Shown here in pieces: positions 1 through 8,846 of a stretch of DNA of 64,000 bases. Both the position numbers and the translations under genes were made by a program. This stretch comes from Cellvibrio sp. PSBB006 (GTDB taxonomy: Bacteria; Pseudomonadota; Gammaproteobacteria; Pseudomonadales; Cellvibrionaceae), in NCBI RefSeq assembly GCF_002162135.1, contig NZ_CP021382.1:3842001-3906000 (forward strand), written 5' to 3'. The notes under the pieces are model-generated. The model had not been told where the DNA came from. It saw only the letters and a program-made list of their open reading frames with translations, and did no database searches. Numbering within the stretch: the stretch's first letter is position 1; each line of letters opens with the position of its first letter.

Positions 1-390
1 GGGAATCTGTTCATCCGTACCCAGCGAGCAAGGCATACTGGCGGGCCAAAGGCGTTCGCCTTGTTGGTCCAGTTGCTGGTAGGTAAAGCGGTGCACATCT
101 TCCAGTTGTTGCAATAAATCAGCGATGCTACGGAAGGGCTCGGTGATAAATTCCAAAAGAGCTTCACTGTAATCCGTGGTGATATGCGGGTGTTTAAGCG
201 CAGAGCCCAAGGCGAGGGGGTGATCCGTTTGTGCCAGGGTGCCATCCGGCAGCACGCGCAGGCTTTCTTTTTCCAGACCCCGCAGAATGCCGGCGAAGGT
301 GGCGTTGTGCAGGGGTTGGGAAAATGCCTGCAATAATGGGTGGAATGATGACGCTTGCCGGGTAGTGGATGATGGGGATGGTTGCGACAA
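1..390 (-). CDS. gshA: Glutamate-cysteine ligase, N-terminal part (cut by window edge)
   Basis: First step of glutathione synthesis: ATP-dependent joining of glutamate and cysteine in the cytosol. About 130 codons are visible; the rest lies beyond the left edge. Recognisable GshA segments include GILRGLEKESLRV, the TTDYSEALLEFIT stretch of the glutamate site and LWPASMPC, all matching the proteobacterial type I family. The frame has no ATG near its 5' end. The best start is TTG at 390, preceded by GAGGA with a 7-nt spacer; a GTG further upstream (about 411-413) is the alternative. A 7-bp hairpin sits just upstream. The identity is secure; the start is an inference from the ribosome-binding site. 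Confidence 0.9.
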   Translation of the reverse strand, partial: MSQPSPSSTTRQASSFHPLLQAFSQPLHNATFAGILRGLEKESLRVLPDGTLAQTDHPLALGSALKHPHITTDYSEALLEFITEPFRSIADLLQQLEDVHRFTYQQLDQQGERLWPASMPCSLGTDEQIP

Positions 391-408
391 GCTGGTGTCC
401 TCATAAAT

Positions 409-428
409 CGCTGTCACGGGCGACAGCG
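409..428 (-). other. Small hairpin ahead of gshA
   Basis: CGCTGTC and GACAGCG form a perfect 7-bp stem with a 6-nt loop, followed on the minus strand by ATTTAT and then the gshA ribosome-binding site. It could be a weak terminator or attenuator between the upstream small gene and gshA, but there is no good T-run. Confidence 0.35.
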
Positions 429-504
429 AGGCATTTTAAAAGCGGTGAGTTCAGGTCGCCACAATCGGTCGTCGGCACTAAACCCTTTACCTGGAGACAG
501 CCGC

Positions 505-927
505 CTAGAGCAGCGGCTGTTGATTGTCCCCGGTTTCTGTTTCATCGGATTCATTTGCCTGATCAGACTCGGCGTCGAGTTTGATATCGGCAGCGTCTTC
601 GTCGTCTGCTGCAAACTCATCGACATCGACGGTTGCCTCATCGGTGACAGCTTCCTCCGCGAACAATGATGCAGACTTTGGTTGCGCATCCGGCAGTAGT
701 TCGGGCTCAATCACCGGCAAACCTTTCTCATTGACTTTGCAGCTCACAACCCTGATGCGTTGGGTGTAGTCCTTGGAGCTGATCTCGAAGACTTGATTGA
801 CCGCCTCGTCTTTGTGCGGCGTCTTGAACAGGCCTGTGGGATCGCGGCCGTCCAGCCACTCTTTCTGGCGCCCCAGGAAAAGGTTGTCATGATTTTGCAG
901 AATAAAAAGCTCGCTCATATCACTCAT
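505..927 (-). CDS. Conserved hypothetical protein with acidic C-terminal tail
   Basis: 140 residues, no signal peptide and no membrane segment. Residues 1-75 look like a small folded domain (motifs NHDNLFLGRQKEWLDGRD and FKTPHKDEAVNQVFE). From about residue 85 the chain is a low-complexity tail rich in Asp, Glu and Ala, probably disordered. I recall similar short proteins with an LxLGRxKEW start in Pseudomonas, but no function is known to me. It lies upstream of gshA on the same strand with 114 bp between them, so cotranscription is possible. The start may be Met1 or Met4; neither has a strong ribosome-binding site. Confidence 0.7.
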   Translation of the reverse strand: MSDMSELFILQNHDNLFLGRQKEWLDGRDPTGLFKTPHKDEAVNQVFEISSKDYTQRIRVVSCKVNEKGLPVIEPELLPDAQPKSASLFAEEAVTDEATVDVDEFAADDEDAADIKLDAESDQANESDETETGDNQQPLL

Positions 928-1252
928 GTCTATCGCTTTACTGATGTGGAGTTGGTTGCAGGTCGCGTACCCGGTTCCGAATCTGGCGGGATTGTTCAGT
1001 TTTCCGGGGATTCGTGCAAGCCCTATTTATAGGGATGAATGGATGAACAACAAGGGCACCTGCAGAAGACGTGAATACCAGCCTTGATTTGATCTGTGGC
1101 TAGCTTTGATAAAGGCGTATGATGTGTAAGCGCGGCCTTCCGGGACGCGTCCCCCAGTGGTGGGCTATGCTTTCCTGATAGATGACATTCTTCGAGTTCA
1201 CCCAGGCCGCCTGCCATCCGGAATAGCAACAACCGTAACGGAAACCTGATCC
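928..1252. promoter_or_regulatory. Divergent intergenic region, small acidic protein / oxyR
   Basis: 325 bp between two divergently transcribed genes, so it should hold both promoters. I see one short palindrome, CCCTATTTATAGGG near 1021-1034, but no promoter I can place with confidence and no credible small gene. Confidence 0.4.
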
Positions 1253-2230
1253 ATGACTCTCACAGAGCTGCGTTATATCGTCACCCTCGCGCAGGAGCAG
1301 CACTTCGGCCGTGCTGCGGATCGCTGTCATGTCAGCCAGCCTACCCTGAGTATTGCCGTCAAGAAGTTGGAAGATGAACTGGGCGTAGCCCTGTTTGAGC
1401 GGACCAAAACCCGCGTGCAACCCACGCCGCTTGGCGAACAGATTGTGGCCCAGGCCCATCGCGTGCTGGAACAAACTGCCGCAATCAAAGACATTGCCGA
1501 TGCCGGTAAAGACCAACTGAGCAGCCCACTGGCGGTGGGCGCAATCTTTACCATTGGTCCCTACCTGTTACCGCAATTTATTCCCCATTTGCAAAAGCTC
1601 GCCAGCCGTATGCCCTTATATGTTGAAGAGGGCTACACCGCGACCCTGGGCAAGAAATTGCGCAATGGCGAGCTGGATGTGATTATCGTGGCGCTGCCTT
1701 TTACCGAGCCGGATGTGGTTACCCAACCCTTGTTTGACGAATCCTTCGTGGTGTTGATGCCCCACAATCATCCGCTGGCTAATAGGGATGCTATCGACCC
1801 TCGCGATCTCGATGATCAGGATGTCTTGTTGTTGGGTGAAGGGCATTGTTTCCGCGATCAGGTGCTGGCGACCTGTCCGCACCTGCAATCCACCGAAGAA
1901 CGCGCGTCCCAGCGTATCCACACGGCCGCCGAAGGCAGCACCCTTGAGACACTGCGCCACATGGTGGCTTCAGGTCTGGGGATAACCATTCTGCCCCTGT
2001 CTGCTGCGCAAACCTCGTTATATGCCCCTAATCTGCTGGTGACCCGCCCGTTTACCGAGCCGGCTCCCAAACGCACCCTGGCGCTCGCCTGGCGCGCCAG
2101 TTTTCCGCGTCACAAGGCAATTGATGTGTTGCGCAAGGCAATCCAGGTGTCCAGTGAAGCCTATTGGAATTACAGTACCCAGCGTGAACCTGGGGCATCA
2201 GGGTTGATGGTGGAAAATAATCAGTGGTAG
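1253..2230 (+). CDS. oxyR: Hydrogen-peroxide-sensing LysR regulator OxyR
   Basis: Cytosolic LysR-type transcription factor that is switched on by a disulfide formed under peroxide stress. Length (325 aa) and sequence fit OxyR throughout. The N-terminal winged helix-turn-helix covers about residues 1-60 (MTLTELRYIVTLAQEQHFGRA, RCHVSQPTLS). The redox centre is unmistakable: LGEGHCFRDQVLATCP places cysteines at positions 199 and 208, the same numbers as in E. coli OxyR, separated by eight residues. The next gene, a flavin-dependent halogenase, starts 31 bp downstream on the same strand, so the two may share a transcript. Confidence 0.96.
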   Translation: MTLTELRYIVTLAQEQHFGRAADRCHVSQPTLSIAVKKLEDELGVALFERTKTRVQPTPLGEQIVAQAHRVLEQTAAIKDIADAGKDQLSSPLAVGAIFTIGPYLLPQFIPHLQKLASRMPLYVEEGYTATLGKKLRNGELDVIIVALPFTEPDVVTQPLFDESFVVLMPHNHPLANRDAIDPRDLDDQDVLLLGEGHCFRDQVLATCPHLQSTEERASQRIHTAAEGSTLETLRHMVASGLGITILPLSAAQTSLYAPNLLVTRPFTEPAPKRTLALAWRASFPRHKAIDVLRKAIQVSSEAYWNYSTQREPGASGLMVENNQW

Positions 2231-2261
2231 TCCACCCGCTAACAGATACAGAACGCATGTT

Positions 2262-3761
2262 ATGAAACCCATAAAAAAAATTGTTGTTGTCGGCGGTGGC
2301 TCATCCGGTTGGATCGCCGCATCCATGTTGTCATTTCATTTAAAGAATGACCTGTGCCAGATTGAGTTGGTGGAGTCCACCGAGATAGGCACTATCGGTA
2401 TCGGGGAATCCACCGTGCCGCCGTTTGTGGGATTGATCCAACGCCTGGGTATTGATGAACAGGATTTTGTGCGCGAGACCCAGGCTACCTATAAGCTCGG
2501 AATCAAGTTTGTTGACTGGCACCAACGCAACGAAAACTATTTCCATCCCTTCGGTGTTATCGGGAAAAAAATCGGTAATCACGATTTTTACCAATGCTGG
2601 CTCAAGGCGCGTATGCAGGGTGAAGCCTCATCTTTGCAGGATTTTTCGCCATGTAATGTCATGGCGGAAAACGGCCGCTTCTTCCTGCCCAATAAAGCAC
2701 AGAATACCCCGATCGGCGGTGCCAATTACGCATTGCATGTGGATGCCAGGCTGGTTGCCCAGTACCTGCGTCGTTACGCCGAAGCCCGGGGTGTAAGACG
2801 CACCGAAGGTGTCGTCCAGCAGGTTTCCCAGCGTGATAACGGCTTTATCGATAAAGTCGTCTTGACCGATGGCCGGGAGATTCAGGGGGATTTCTTTATC
2901 GACTGCACCGGCTTTAAAGCCTTGCTGATTGATAAAACGCTGGGGGTGGATGTCGAGGATTGGTCTAACTTCCTGCCCTGTGATCGCGCCATCGCCATCA
3001 AGACCGAACAGACGGAACCTACCTTGCCCTATACGCTGGCCACCGCGCGCAAGGCTGGTTGGACTTGGCGGATTCCCCTACAGCATCGCATCGGCCACGG
3101 CTATGTGTATGCCAGCCGCTTTTGTAGCGACGCAGATGCCAAATCAACCCTGATGCGTGCCATCGACAGTCCCATGGTGGAAGAGCCCCGGGTGATTCCC
3201 TTTGTCACCGGACGGCGTCGGGAGATGTGGAAACACAATTGCCTGTCTCTCGGCCTGGCGTCGGGTTTTATAGAGCCGCTTGAATCCACGGCGATTCATC
3301 TGATTGCGCGGGGTATGGATTTCTTCCTGCGTTATTTCCCCGATCAGGATTGTGAACCCGGATTAATCCGCGAGTACAACCGGCGCATGGCTGGTGATTA
3401 CGAAGAAGTGCGCGATTTTATTGTGCTGCATTACTGCACAACCCAACGGCAGGACACGCCATTCTGGCGCTGGTGCCAACACATGCCGCTGCCAGACTCT
3501 CTCAATGAGCGGATTGAATTATTCCGTGGCCACGGCGCGTTGCGCGAAGGGGTGGATGAGTTATTTCGCAGTGCCAGTTGGCAATCGGTATTTGAGGGCA
3601 TGGGTATTCGCCCGCGCAAACATTGCCCGCGCGTGGATAACGTGGATTTTGCGCAGATCGGCGAAACCCTGACACGCGCCAGGGCGGCGATTCACGGCAT
3701 GGTCAAAACCCTGCCGACCCACGATGAATTTTTACGGCATCAGCTCAAGCTGGAGCCTTGA
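2262..3761 (+). CDS. Flavin-dependent tryptophan-halogenase family protein (paralog 1)
   Basis: Cytosolic FAD-binding enzyme of the tryptophan halogenase family (PF04820), predicted to halogenate an electron-rich substrate using reduced flavin from a partner reductase. Of 499 residues, 8-17 hold the dinucleotide fold (VVVGGGSSGW), Lys78 sits in TYKLGIKF at the position of the catalytic lysine (PrnA Lys79), WTWRIP at 267-272 is the WxWxIP motif, and Glu341 in EPLEST matches the second catalytic residue (PrnA Glu346). All hallmark residues are therefore present. Unlike the other two copies in this window it is not beside a TBDR but lies 31 bp behind oxyR. Substrate and real activity are unknown; no flavin reductase gene is nearby. 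Confidence 0.9.
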   Translation: MKPIKKIVVVGGGSSGWIAASMLSFHLKNDLCQIELVESTEIGTIGIGESTVPPFVGLIQRLGIDEQDFVRETQATYKLGIKFVDWHQRNENYFHPFGVIGKKIGNHDFYQCWLKARMQGEASSLQDFSPCNVMAENGRFFLPNKAQNTPIGGANYALHVDARLVAQYLRRYAEARGVRRTEGVVQQVSQRDNGFIDKVVLTDGREIQGDFFIDCTGFKALLIDKTLGVDVEDWSNFLPCDRAIAIKTEQTEPTLPYTLATARKAGWTWRIPLQHRIGHGYVYASRFCSDADAKSTLMRAIDSPMVEEPRVIPFVTGRRREMWKHNCLSLGLASGFIEPLESTAIHLIARGMDFFLRYFPDQDCEPGLIREYNRRMAGDYEEVRDFIVLHYCTTQRQDTPFWRWCQHMPLPDSLNERIELFRGHGALREGVDELFRSASWQSVFEGMGIRPRKHCPRVDNVDFAQIGETLTRARAAIHGMVKTLPTHDEFLRHQLKLEP

Positions 3762-3786
3762 TTCGCGCGATCACGTGTCGCTCAGA

Positions 3787-5091
3787 TCAAGGCGCCACAG
3801 CCAGATACTGGCCATTCAATAAGTAATCGCTGCTGATCACCGCCACGCTGTGTGACGGATAAACTTCCCGCAATTCAATGCGGGCCTGACGATCCACCAG
3901 GCGTGTGTCGTAAAGCTGGTATTCGCCGTTGATGGGTTGCACCACCAGTTGATACAACGCCAGCGTATCACCCGCACGCAAGCCATTGTTGGCGCCACTG
4001 TGTAACAGAATCTGTTGCTCGCTCGGCCGACTCTCTACCCGTGTGATATAGGGCTGGCATTGAATGGCCGCAGCCAATTCGTCACCGGCTTTGCTGACCA
4101 GACCGCTGACCTGCTCGCCGTAATCGCTTTCCCAGAATAATGCTGAACCGAAATCCACATCCCGGCGACTGCTGATTCCCCAAATACCAACGGTATCGTA
4201 GCGCTTCTGAAACAATACCTGACCGGTAAAACCGTCGCGCAGGTTGAGGTGAAAACTGAAGTGGCGGTCCCGTTTATCAAAGCGGGTCTTGAAACCGAAG
4301 GTATCGTGAACACCGTTGACGAAACGGGTATACAGCCCCGGTGCATAGGTCGCACCGGGATGGGCCATGGACATATCCAGGATTTCCCCGGTCACCACGA
4401 ATTGGGTGCGATGGGTGCGGGCGAGCTGCTGAACCTGGTTTGTTACGCGCAAGCCGTTGGCATCACCGGGTGTGGCAAGGCCTTGCGGAAGTTGCACCGG
4501 CGTCAGGACGGCGTGCCTGGTTTGCAACTGCTGACTTAGCAGTGAGGGCAAGCCTTCCTCCACCTGATGCAGTCCGCCGGCTTTGGATGAGTCTGCTTCT
4601 GTGCGCGTAAAACGCGTTATGGCGATGGCTTTGTGATAGGGACTTTCCGCCGCGTGGGCGCACTGATTGCGGCGACCGGGATGCTCGGCGTCCTCGCTAT
4701 AGCGGGTACTGGAATTAGAAACAATAAACGCTGTCGGATGGGAGCGATTGCCGAGGGATTCTGCATCCGGTTTGACCGCGATATCCTTGGGCAGTGGAAA
4801 ATCCCGGGCTGGTTCGTGTGATTCGGGCAGCAGTGGCTCAGCAGTCGAAGATACTTCTGCAACTGCTGTTTCTGCGATTAGAGATTCTGTGGTTAAAGAT
4901 TCTGTAGTTAAAGATTCAGTCGTTACAAGCGGTTCTGTAGCGAAGACAGAGTCTGCGCTCAACACCGGGTTTTCTGTTGCCGTGAGATCCTCAACCGAAA
5001 GTGGTTCCTCGGCCAGCACACTCAGGCTGCTGAACAACAAGGTGGCAACCAGCAGTCTGGTCAGACGGCAGCAAATAAGACATGCACGCAT
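3787..5091 (-). CDS. FlgT-like flagellar assembly/periplasmic protein
   Basis: 434 residues from the ATG at 5091, chosen because GAGGA lies 7-8 nt upstream and a clean signal peptide follows (hydrophobic LLVATLLFSSLSVLA, cleavage near AEE). A longer reading upstream has no secretion signal. Residues about 30-125 are a low-complexity Ser/Thr/Glu-rich linker with three TTESL-type repeats. After that, segments such as AITRFTRTEA, TQFVVTGEILDM and the HFSFHLNLRDG region resemble the middle and C-terminal domains of FlgT, a periplasmic protein needed for the H-ring of Vibrio flagella. No other flagellar gene is in the window, so the flagellar role is a family-level guess. Confidence 0.65.
   Translation of the reverse strand: MRACLICCRLTRLLVATLLFSSLSVLAEEPLSVEDLTATENPVLSADSVFATEPLVTTESLTTESLTTESLIAETAVAEVSSTAEPLLPESHEPARDFPLPKDIAVKPDAESLGNRSHPTAFIVSNSSTRYSEDAEHPGRRNQCAHAAESPYHKAIAITRFTRTEADSSKAGGLHQVEEGLPSLLSQQLQTRHAVLTPVQLPQGLATPGDANGLRVTNQVQQLARTHRTQFVVTGEILDMSMAHPGATYAPGLYTRFVNGVHDTFGFKTRFDKRDRHFSFHLNLRDGFTGQVLFQKRYDTVGIWGISSRRDVDFGSALFWESDYGEQVSGLVSKAGDELAAAIQCQPYITRVESRPSEQQILLHSGANNGLRAGDTLALYQLVVQPINGEYQLYDTRLVDRQARIELREVYPSHSVAVISSDYLLNGQYLAVAP
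4876..4920. repeat. Three 15-bp tandem repeats inside the FlgT-like gene
   Basis: Three consecutive 15-bp units close to GTTAAAGATTCTGTA encode the repeated TESLT units in the linker of the FlgT-like protein. The unit is a multiple of three, so copy-number change would lengthen or shorten the linker without a frameshift. Confidence 0.75.
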
Positions 5092-5226
5092 GAGAATTCC
5101 TCGCCCGGTGATGTTGGCGGCATAAGCAAAATGTTTTAGGGTGACGTGGACAACAAGAAAGTTTGCCCTTTCACAGCTTGTCGGCACCGGGCGTAATATC
5201 TTTAAAAACAACGGAGAATAATCCTG

Positions 5227-5694
5227 ATGACCCGTCAGTTCTGCCGCTCAGCCATACTGGCTGTTCTGGTTCTTAGCCTGTCAGCACTGTTAGCCGGATG
5301 CGGTACACCGGGCCGGAGTTACGCCAAGACCGGCATGCAGGAAACCCTGGAGATCGACATCCTGCGCAATAACAGCAAGATGTTTGTCTACCGGCTCAAA
5401 TGGCCCGATGATGCTATTCCCAACCATATTCGCGTTGCGCGGCACAGTGGGCCCGAGCAACCGAGGAATGTCGGAGGGGTGGATGTCAACCGCTACACCT
5501 ATGAGCGCTTGCAGCAAAATGCAGCCTACGTGGTCAAGCATATGAATTATTGTCGCGACGGTTATATCGAACTGGACCGCAGCATTTCGCGCTACCACTT
5601 GTGGTTAAAAGGTGAATGTAAGGAAAGCGCGAACGCGGCCGATCGGCAACAATTTGCGGGTCAGGAAATATTGGCGGTCAATCCCGATATCTGA
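5227..5694 (+). CDS. Small lipoprotein of unknown function
   Basis: 155 residues with a lipoprotein signal peptide ending in the lipobox LLAGC, so the mature protein is lipid-anchored at Cys25. The remainder is soluble, with a conserved-looking core around residues 40-120 (EIDILRNNSKMFVYRLKWP, VDVNRYTYERLQQN) and two cysteines in the mature part (YCRDGYIE, KGECKE) that could form a disulfide. It is divergent from the FlgT-like gene, 135 bp apart. I do not recognise the family. Confidence 0.75.
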   Translation: MTRQFCRSAILAVLVLSLSALLAGCGTPGRSYAKTGMQETLEIDILRNNSKMFVYRLKWPDDAIPNHIRVARHSGPEQPRNVGGVDVNRYTYERLQQNAAYVVKHMNYCRDGYIELDRSISRYHLWLKGECKESANAADRQQFAGQEILAVNPDI

Positions 5695-5811
5695 CCATGT
5701 TGAGCGAGCGGATATCATCAGGTGCCCGCTCGCGAGTCACCGACGCTTTCCGCTATAATCGCCCACCTTTTTCTTGCCCCTGTTCCCTTTTCTCTTACCT
5801 CTGGATTGCTC

Positions 5812-7005
5812 ATGTCCCTGCCTGTTCTGATTCTCAAATCCCAAGCCGACCGCCGCCTGAAACTGGGCCACCTCTGGATCTACAGCAATGAAGTGGATGT
5901 GGAACGTTCGCCGTTGAAAACCTTTGAGCCGGGACAGCAGGCGCTGGTTACCAGCCACAGCGGTAAACCGCTCGGCATCGCACTGATGAATCCCAATGCA
6001 CTGATTTGCGGGCGCCTGATCAGTCGCAATGAAAAATATCCGCTTAACAAATCGCTGTTGGTACATCGCATCAATCAATCCCTTGCCCTACGCGAACTGA
6101 CCTTCGACCAGCCTTATTACCGCCTGATTTTCGGCGATGCCGATTTGCTGCCGGGTTTGGTGGTGGATCGTTTTGGCGATTATCTGGTGGTACAGATTGC
6201 CAGCGCCGGCATGGAGGTGGTGAAGGACGAAATTGTCGAAGCCTTGGTACAAACACTCAAACCCAAGGGCATTTTGTTGAGCAACGATCACAGCGCGCGT
6301 GCACTGGAAGCTCTGCCGGAATATGTTGAAGTGGCCTATGGCGATGTGCCGGAGCAGGTGGAACTGATTGAAAACGGTACGCGCTTTCTCGCACCCGTAC
6401 GTGGCGGTCAGAAAACCGGCTGGTTCTACGATCACCGCGTGAATCGCGCGCAGTTGCAGGCATATGTGAAGGGCAAGCGCGTGCTGGATGTGTTTTCTTA
6501 TATTGGTGGCTGGGGCGTGCAGGCAGCCCAGGCTGGCGCTCGTGAAGTCGTGTGTGTGGATGCTTCGGAAGCGGCGTTGGATGGTGTCGAACGCAATGCG
6601 GTATTAAATGGGGTGAGCGAGCGCGTCAGTACTATTCAGGGTAAGGCGATAGAGGTGATGAAGCACCTGATCGCCCAGGACGAACACTTCGATGTAGTCG
6701 TGCTCGATCCGCCGGCCTTTATCAAACGCCGCAAAGATCAGAAATCCGGTGAGGCGGCTTATCGTCACGTCAACGAATTGGGGATGCGCTTGTTAGGTCG
6801 CGATGGGCTGCTGGTGTCGGCATCCTGCTCCATGCACCTGCAGCGCGATACCCTGCTGGATATTGTGCGTGGCGCGGGTCGCCATCTGGATCGTCATGCG
6901 CAAATTATCGGACAGGGTGGCCAAGGGCCGGATCATCCAGTTCACCCGGCAATTCCTGAGACTGATTATCTGAAAGCCGTCTTCGCGCGAATCTACCTTC
7001 CTTGA
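5812..7005 (+). CDS. rlmI: 23S rRNA m5C methyltransferase RlmI
   Basis: SAM-dependent methyltransferase that modifies cytosine 1962 of 23S rRNA. The product is 397 aa, matching the usual 396. An N-terminal PUA-like RNA-binding domain begins LKSQADRRLKLGHLWIYSNEV. The Rossmann methyltransferase domain follows, with RGGQKTGWFYDHRVNR, the SAM-binding VLDVFSYIGGWG near residue 225 and the VVLDPPAF motif. The ATG at 5812 is chosen because family members begin exactly there; codons upstream are not conserved. A strong terminator hairpin lies just after the stop and overlaps the end of the convergent imelysin gene. Confidence 0.93.
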   Translation: MSLPVLILKSQADRRLKLGHLWIYSNEVDVERSPLKTFEPGQQALVTSHSGKPLGIALMNPNALICGRLISRNEKYPLNKSLLVHRINQSLALRELTFDQPYYRLIFGDADLLPGLVVDRFGDYLVVQIASAGMEVVKDEIVEALVQTLKPKGILLSNDHSARALEALPEYVEVAYGDVPEQVELIENGTRFLAPVRGGQKTGWFYDHRVNRAQLQAYVKGKRVLDVFSYIGGWGVQAAQAGAREVVCVDASEAALDGVERNAVLNGVSERVSTIQGKAIEVMKHLIAQDEHFDVVVLDPPAFIKRRKDQKSGEAAYRHVNELGMRLLGRDGLLVSASCSMHLQRDTLLDIVRGAGRHLDRHAQIIGQGGQGPDHPVHPAIPETDYLKAVFARIYLP

Positions 7006-7018
7006 TAGATACTGGGGC

Positions 7019-7048
7019 CCGGCCGCTACTCCGCGGCCGGTTTCTCTG
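7019..7048. terminator. Terminator between convergent rlmI and imelysin genes
   Basis: CCGGCCGC, a 6-nt loop and GCGGCCGG make a GC-rich 8-bp stem followed by TTTCTCTG on the plus strand. It ends rlmI transcription and overlaps the last codons of the opposing imelysin gene. Confidence 0.7.
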
Positions 7049-8144
7049 TCGCCAGTGCGGCGGCCAAAACTGGCAATTGCTCCAGTAATTCGCTCAGCTT
7101 CGCCGTATTAATCCCGTCTTTATCCTGAATCAATTCACCCAGATCGGCGATGAGGCTCTGGAGCTGCTGACTCCATGCCGGATCAGCTGCCGCGCCGCCC
7201 AGATGACTCAGCAGGGGAGATTCTCCCTGAGTCAATAAGGCTTCAAGACCGATCAATACTGCCAAATTGTGCTGCAGCGTATCGCCCGCAAACTGGTTAT
7301 GGTGAGTGGTACGGTCGAGGGCAATCGCCTGGAGCAGTTGGTCCGGTAACTCGCTGCCGAGTAGCTGGTGTGCGGTGTGCTGAATGAATTCCAGTCGCAT
7401 CTTCGGCGGGAGTTGTAGATAGGTTTGGCTAATGGGGCTGAGGGGGTTTTGCCAATCCTGCCGCAGGCGTTGCACATCATCAGCCAACACCTGGTTCACC
7501 AGGCGCAGCACCGTCCGGCGCCGATTATTGGGTAAATCGCCCGTTGTGAGTCCGGCGGCATTCTGTTCAGCATTGATCGTGGTTATCGGCAGAAAATCGT
7601 TAAATGACCGCTGGCCATACTCACCCCAGAGTAGAAATTCCAGTGCATGAAACCCGAGGCTGACTTCGCTCGGATCAGTCAAACCGTGTTGCTGGCGTAA
7701 ACTGTCAGCGGTAAGCACGATGGAAATATCATTGACGATGCCGCTGAAAGGATAATCCTGCACGGCATCGAGATATCCCGGCTGGAGTTCGCGCGCATCA
7801 AGGACAAAATAATGCCGGTTCAGGGCCGCAAAGCGGCGCGATTGTGTCTTGGCCAGTGCGACCCAGACGGCATGTTGTTGCCATTGTTGATGGCAGTTGC
7901 GCCACTCCTGGCGCACATTCGCCAAGCTTGCTTCGGAGGGTTCAGCCAAAAACAGATCGAGTTGGGCCGACAGATTGCGGCTTGCCTGTTCCGTGTTAAT
8001 CAAGGACTGAAGACCCAATTCCCAGGCATAGCGGGTGGATTTATCCAATGGGTCATCCGAGGGAGAATCAGCGGCAATAGCGCCGGATGTGCAGCATAAG
8101 AGTGCAATCAACAGGGTGAAAGCGGTAGTGAGAATGTGGTTCAC
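7026..8144 (-). CDS. Imelysin-family (peptidase M75) periplasmic protein
   Basis: 372 residues starting at GTG, with an N-terminal signal peptide (hydrophobic LTTAFTLLIALLCCTSGAIA, cleavage before ADSPS). It carries the family motif GxHxxE as GFHALEFLLWG near residue 165, where His and Glu are thought to bind metal. Imelysin-like proteins are often iron-regulated and lie in the periplasm or outer membrane, but the fold is all-helical and protease activity is doubtful in many members. It is followed by a HAD phosphatase gene upstream on the same strand (45 bp). The start lacks an obvious ribosome-binding site. Confidence 0.85.
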   Translation of the reverse strand: MNHILTTAFTLLIALLCCTSGAIAADSPSDDPLDKSTRYAWELGLQSLINTEQASRNLSAQLDLFLAEPSEASLANVRQEWRNCHQQWQQHAVWVALAKTQSRRFAALNRHYFVLDARELQPGYLDAVQDYPFSGIVNDISIVLTADSLRQQHGLTDPSEVSLGFHALEFLLWGEYGQRSFNDFLPITTINAEQNAAGLTTGDLPNNRRRTVLRLVNQVLADDVQRLRQDWQNPLSPISQTYLQLPPKMRLEFIQHTAHQLLGSELPDQLLQAIALDRTTHHNQFAGDTLQHNLAVLIGLEALLTQGESPLLSHLGGAAADPAWSQQLQSLIADLGELIQDKDGINTAKLSELLEQLPVLAAALATEKPAAE

Positions 8145-8189
8145 GATAGTGTGAGATAGATCCCTGAGCAGGTGGTTGGTTGTTGTCCA

Positions 8190-8846
8190 TTAATCCCGAA
8201 GGCTGATAATCGGCCAGTTACGCGTTTCTGCGGTTTGACGCAGACGCTCATCCGGATCTACCGCCACCGGGTGAGTAACCTGTTCCAGCAGCGGCAGGTC
8301 GTTGTAGGAATCGCTGTAAAAATAACTGCCATCCAAAGAATGTCCCTCGCTGGCCAGCCATTCGTTCAGGCGAGTCACCTTGCCACCCTGAAAGCAGGGT
8401 GTACCGATAATCTCGCCGGTATAGCGCCCATCAATGACCTGAGGATCTGTTGCCAGGATGTCATCCACGCCCAAATGTTTCGCAATCGGATGCGTGATAA
8501 AACTGTTGGTAGCGGTGATGATCAGCAGGTAATCGCCATTGTCGCGGTGATGTTGCAACAGCGTCTGTGCCTTGACCAACATCAACGGTTCAATGCAGAT
8601 AGTCATAAATTCCTGGTGCAATTCCGCCAGTTCTGTTGCGGTAAAGCGAGCCAGGGGTGAGAGGGCAAAACGCTGGTAGGCATGGATATCCAGGGAGCCA
8701 TCTTTGTAGGCCTGGTAGAAAAGGTCGTTCTGGCGGCGATACTCGACGGCATCAACCAATTGTTTACTTACCAGAAATTCGCCCCAACTGTGATCGCTGT
8801 CGCCGGCGATCAGGGTGTTGTCGAGGTCAAAGATAGCGAGGGTCAC
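8190..8846 (-). CDS. HAD-family phosphatase (subclass IB, SerB-like)
   Basis: 218-residue cytosolic phosphohydrolase. The nucleophile motif is FDLDNTL at residues 5-11; motif II is ITATNSF and motif III/IV is FYSDSYNDLPLL, which together give the complete HAD active site. The start is GTG at 8846, because the HAD motif normally begins a few residues from the N-terminus and AGG lies upstream; the ATG further upstream would add 22 unconserved residues. In Pseudomonas the equivalent gene also sits beside rppH. Phosphoserine or histidinol phosphate have been proposed for relatives, but the substrate cannot be read from sequence. Confidence 0.88.
   Translation of the reverse strand: MTLAIFDLDNTLIAGDSDHSWGEFLVSKQLVDAVEYRRQNDLFYQAYKDGSLDIHAYQRFALSPLARFTATELAELHQEFMTICIEPLMLVKAQTLLQHHRDNGDYLLIITATNSFITHPIAKHLGVDDILATDPQVIDGRYTGEIIGTPCFQGGKVTRLNEWLASEGHSLDGSYFYSDSYNDLPLLEQVTHPVAVDPDERLRQTAETRNWPIISLRD

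Noticed and set aside
1023..1232. 69-codon minus-strand frame in the oxyR upstream gap
   Set aside because: Start without ribosome-binding site and composition not protein-like; it runs through the probable oxyR promoter.
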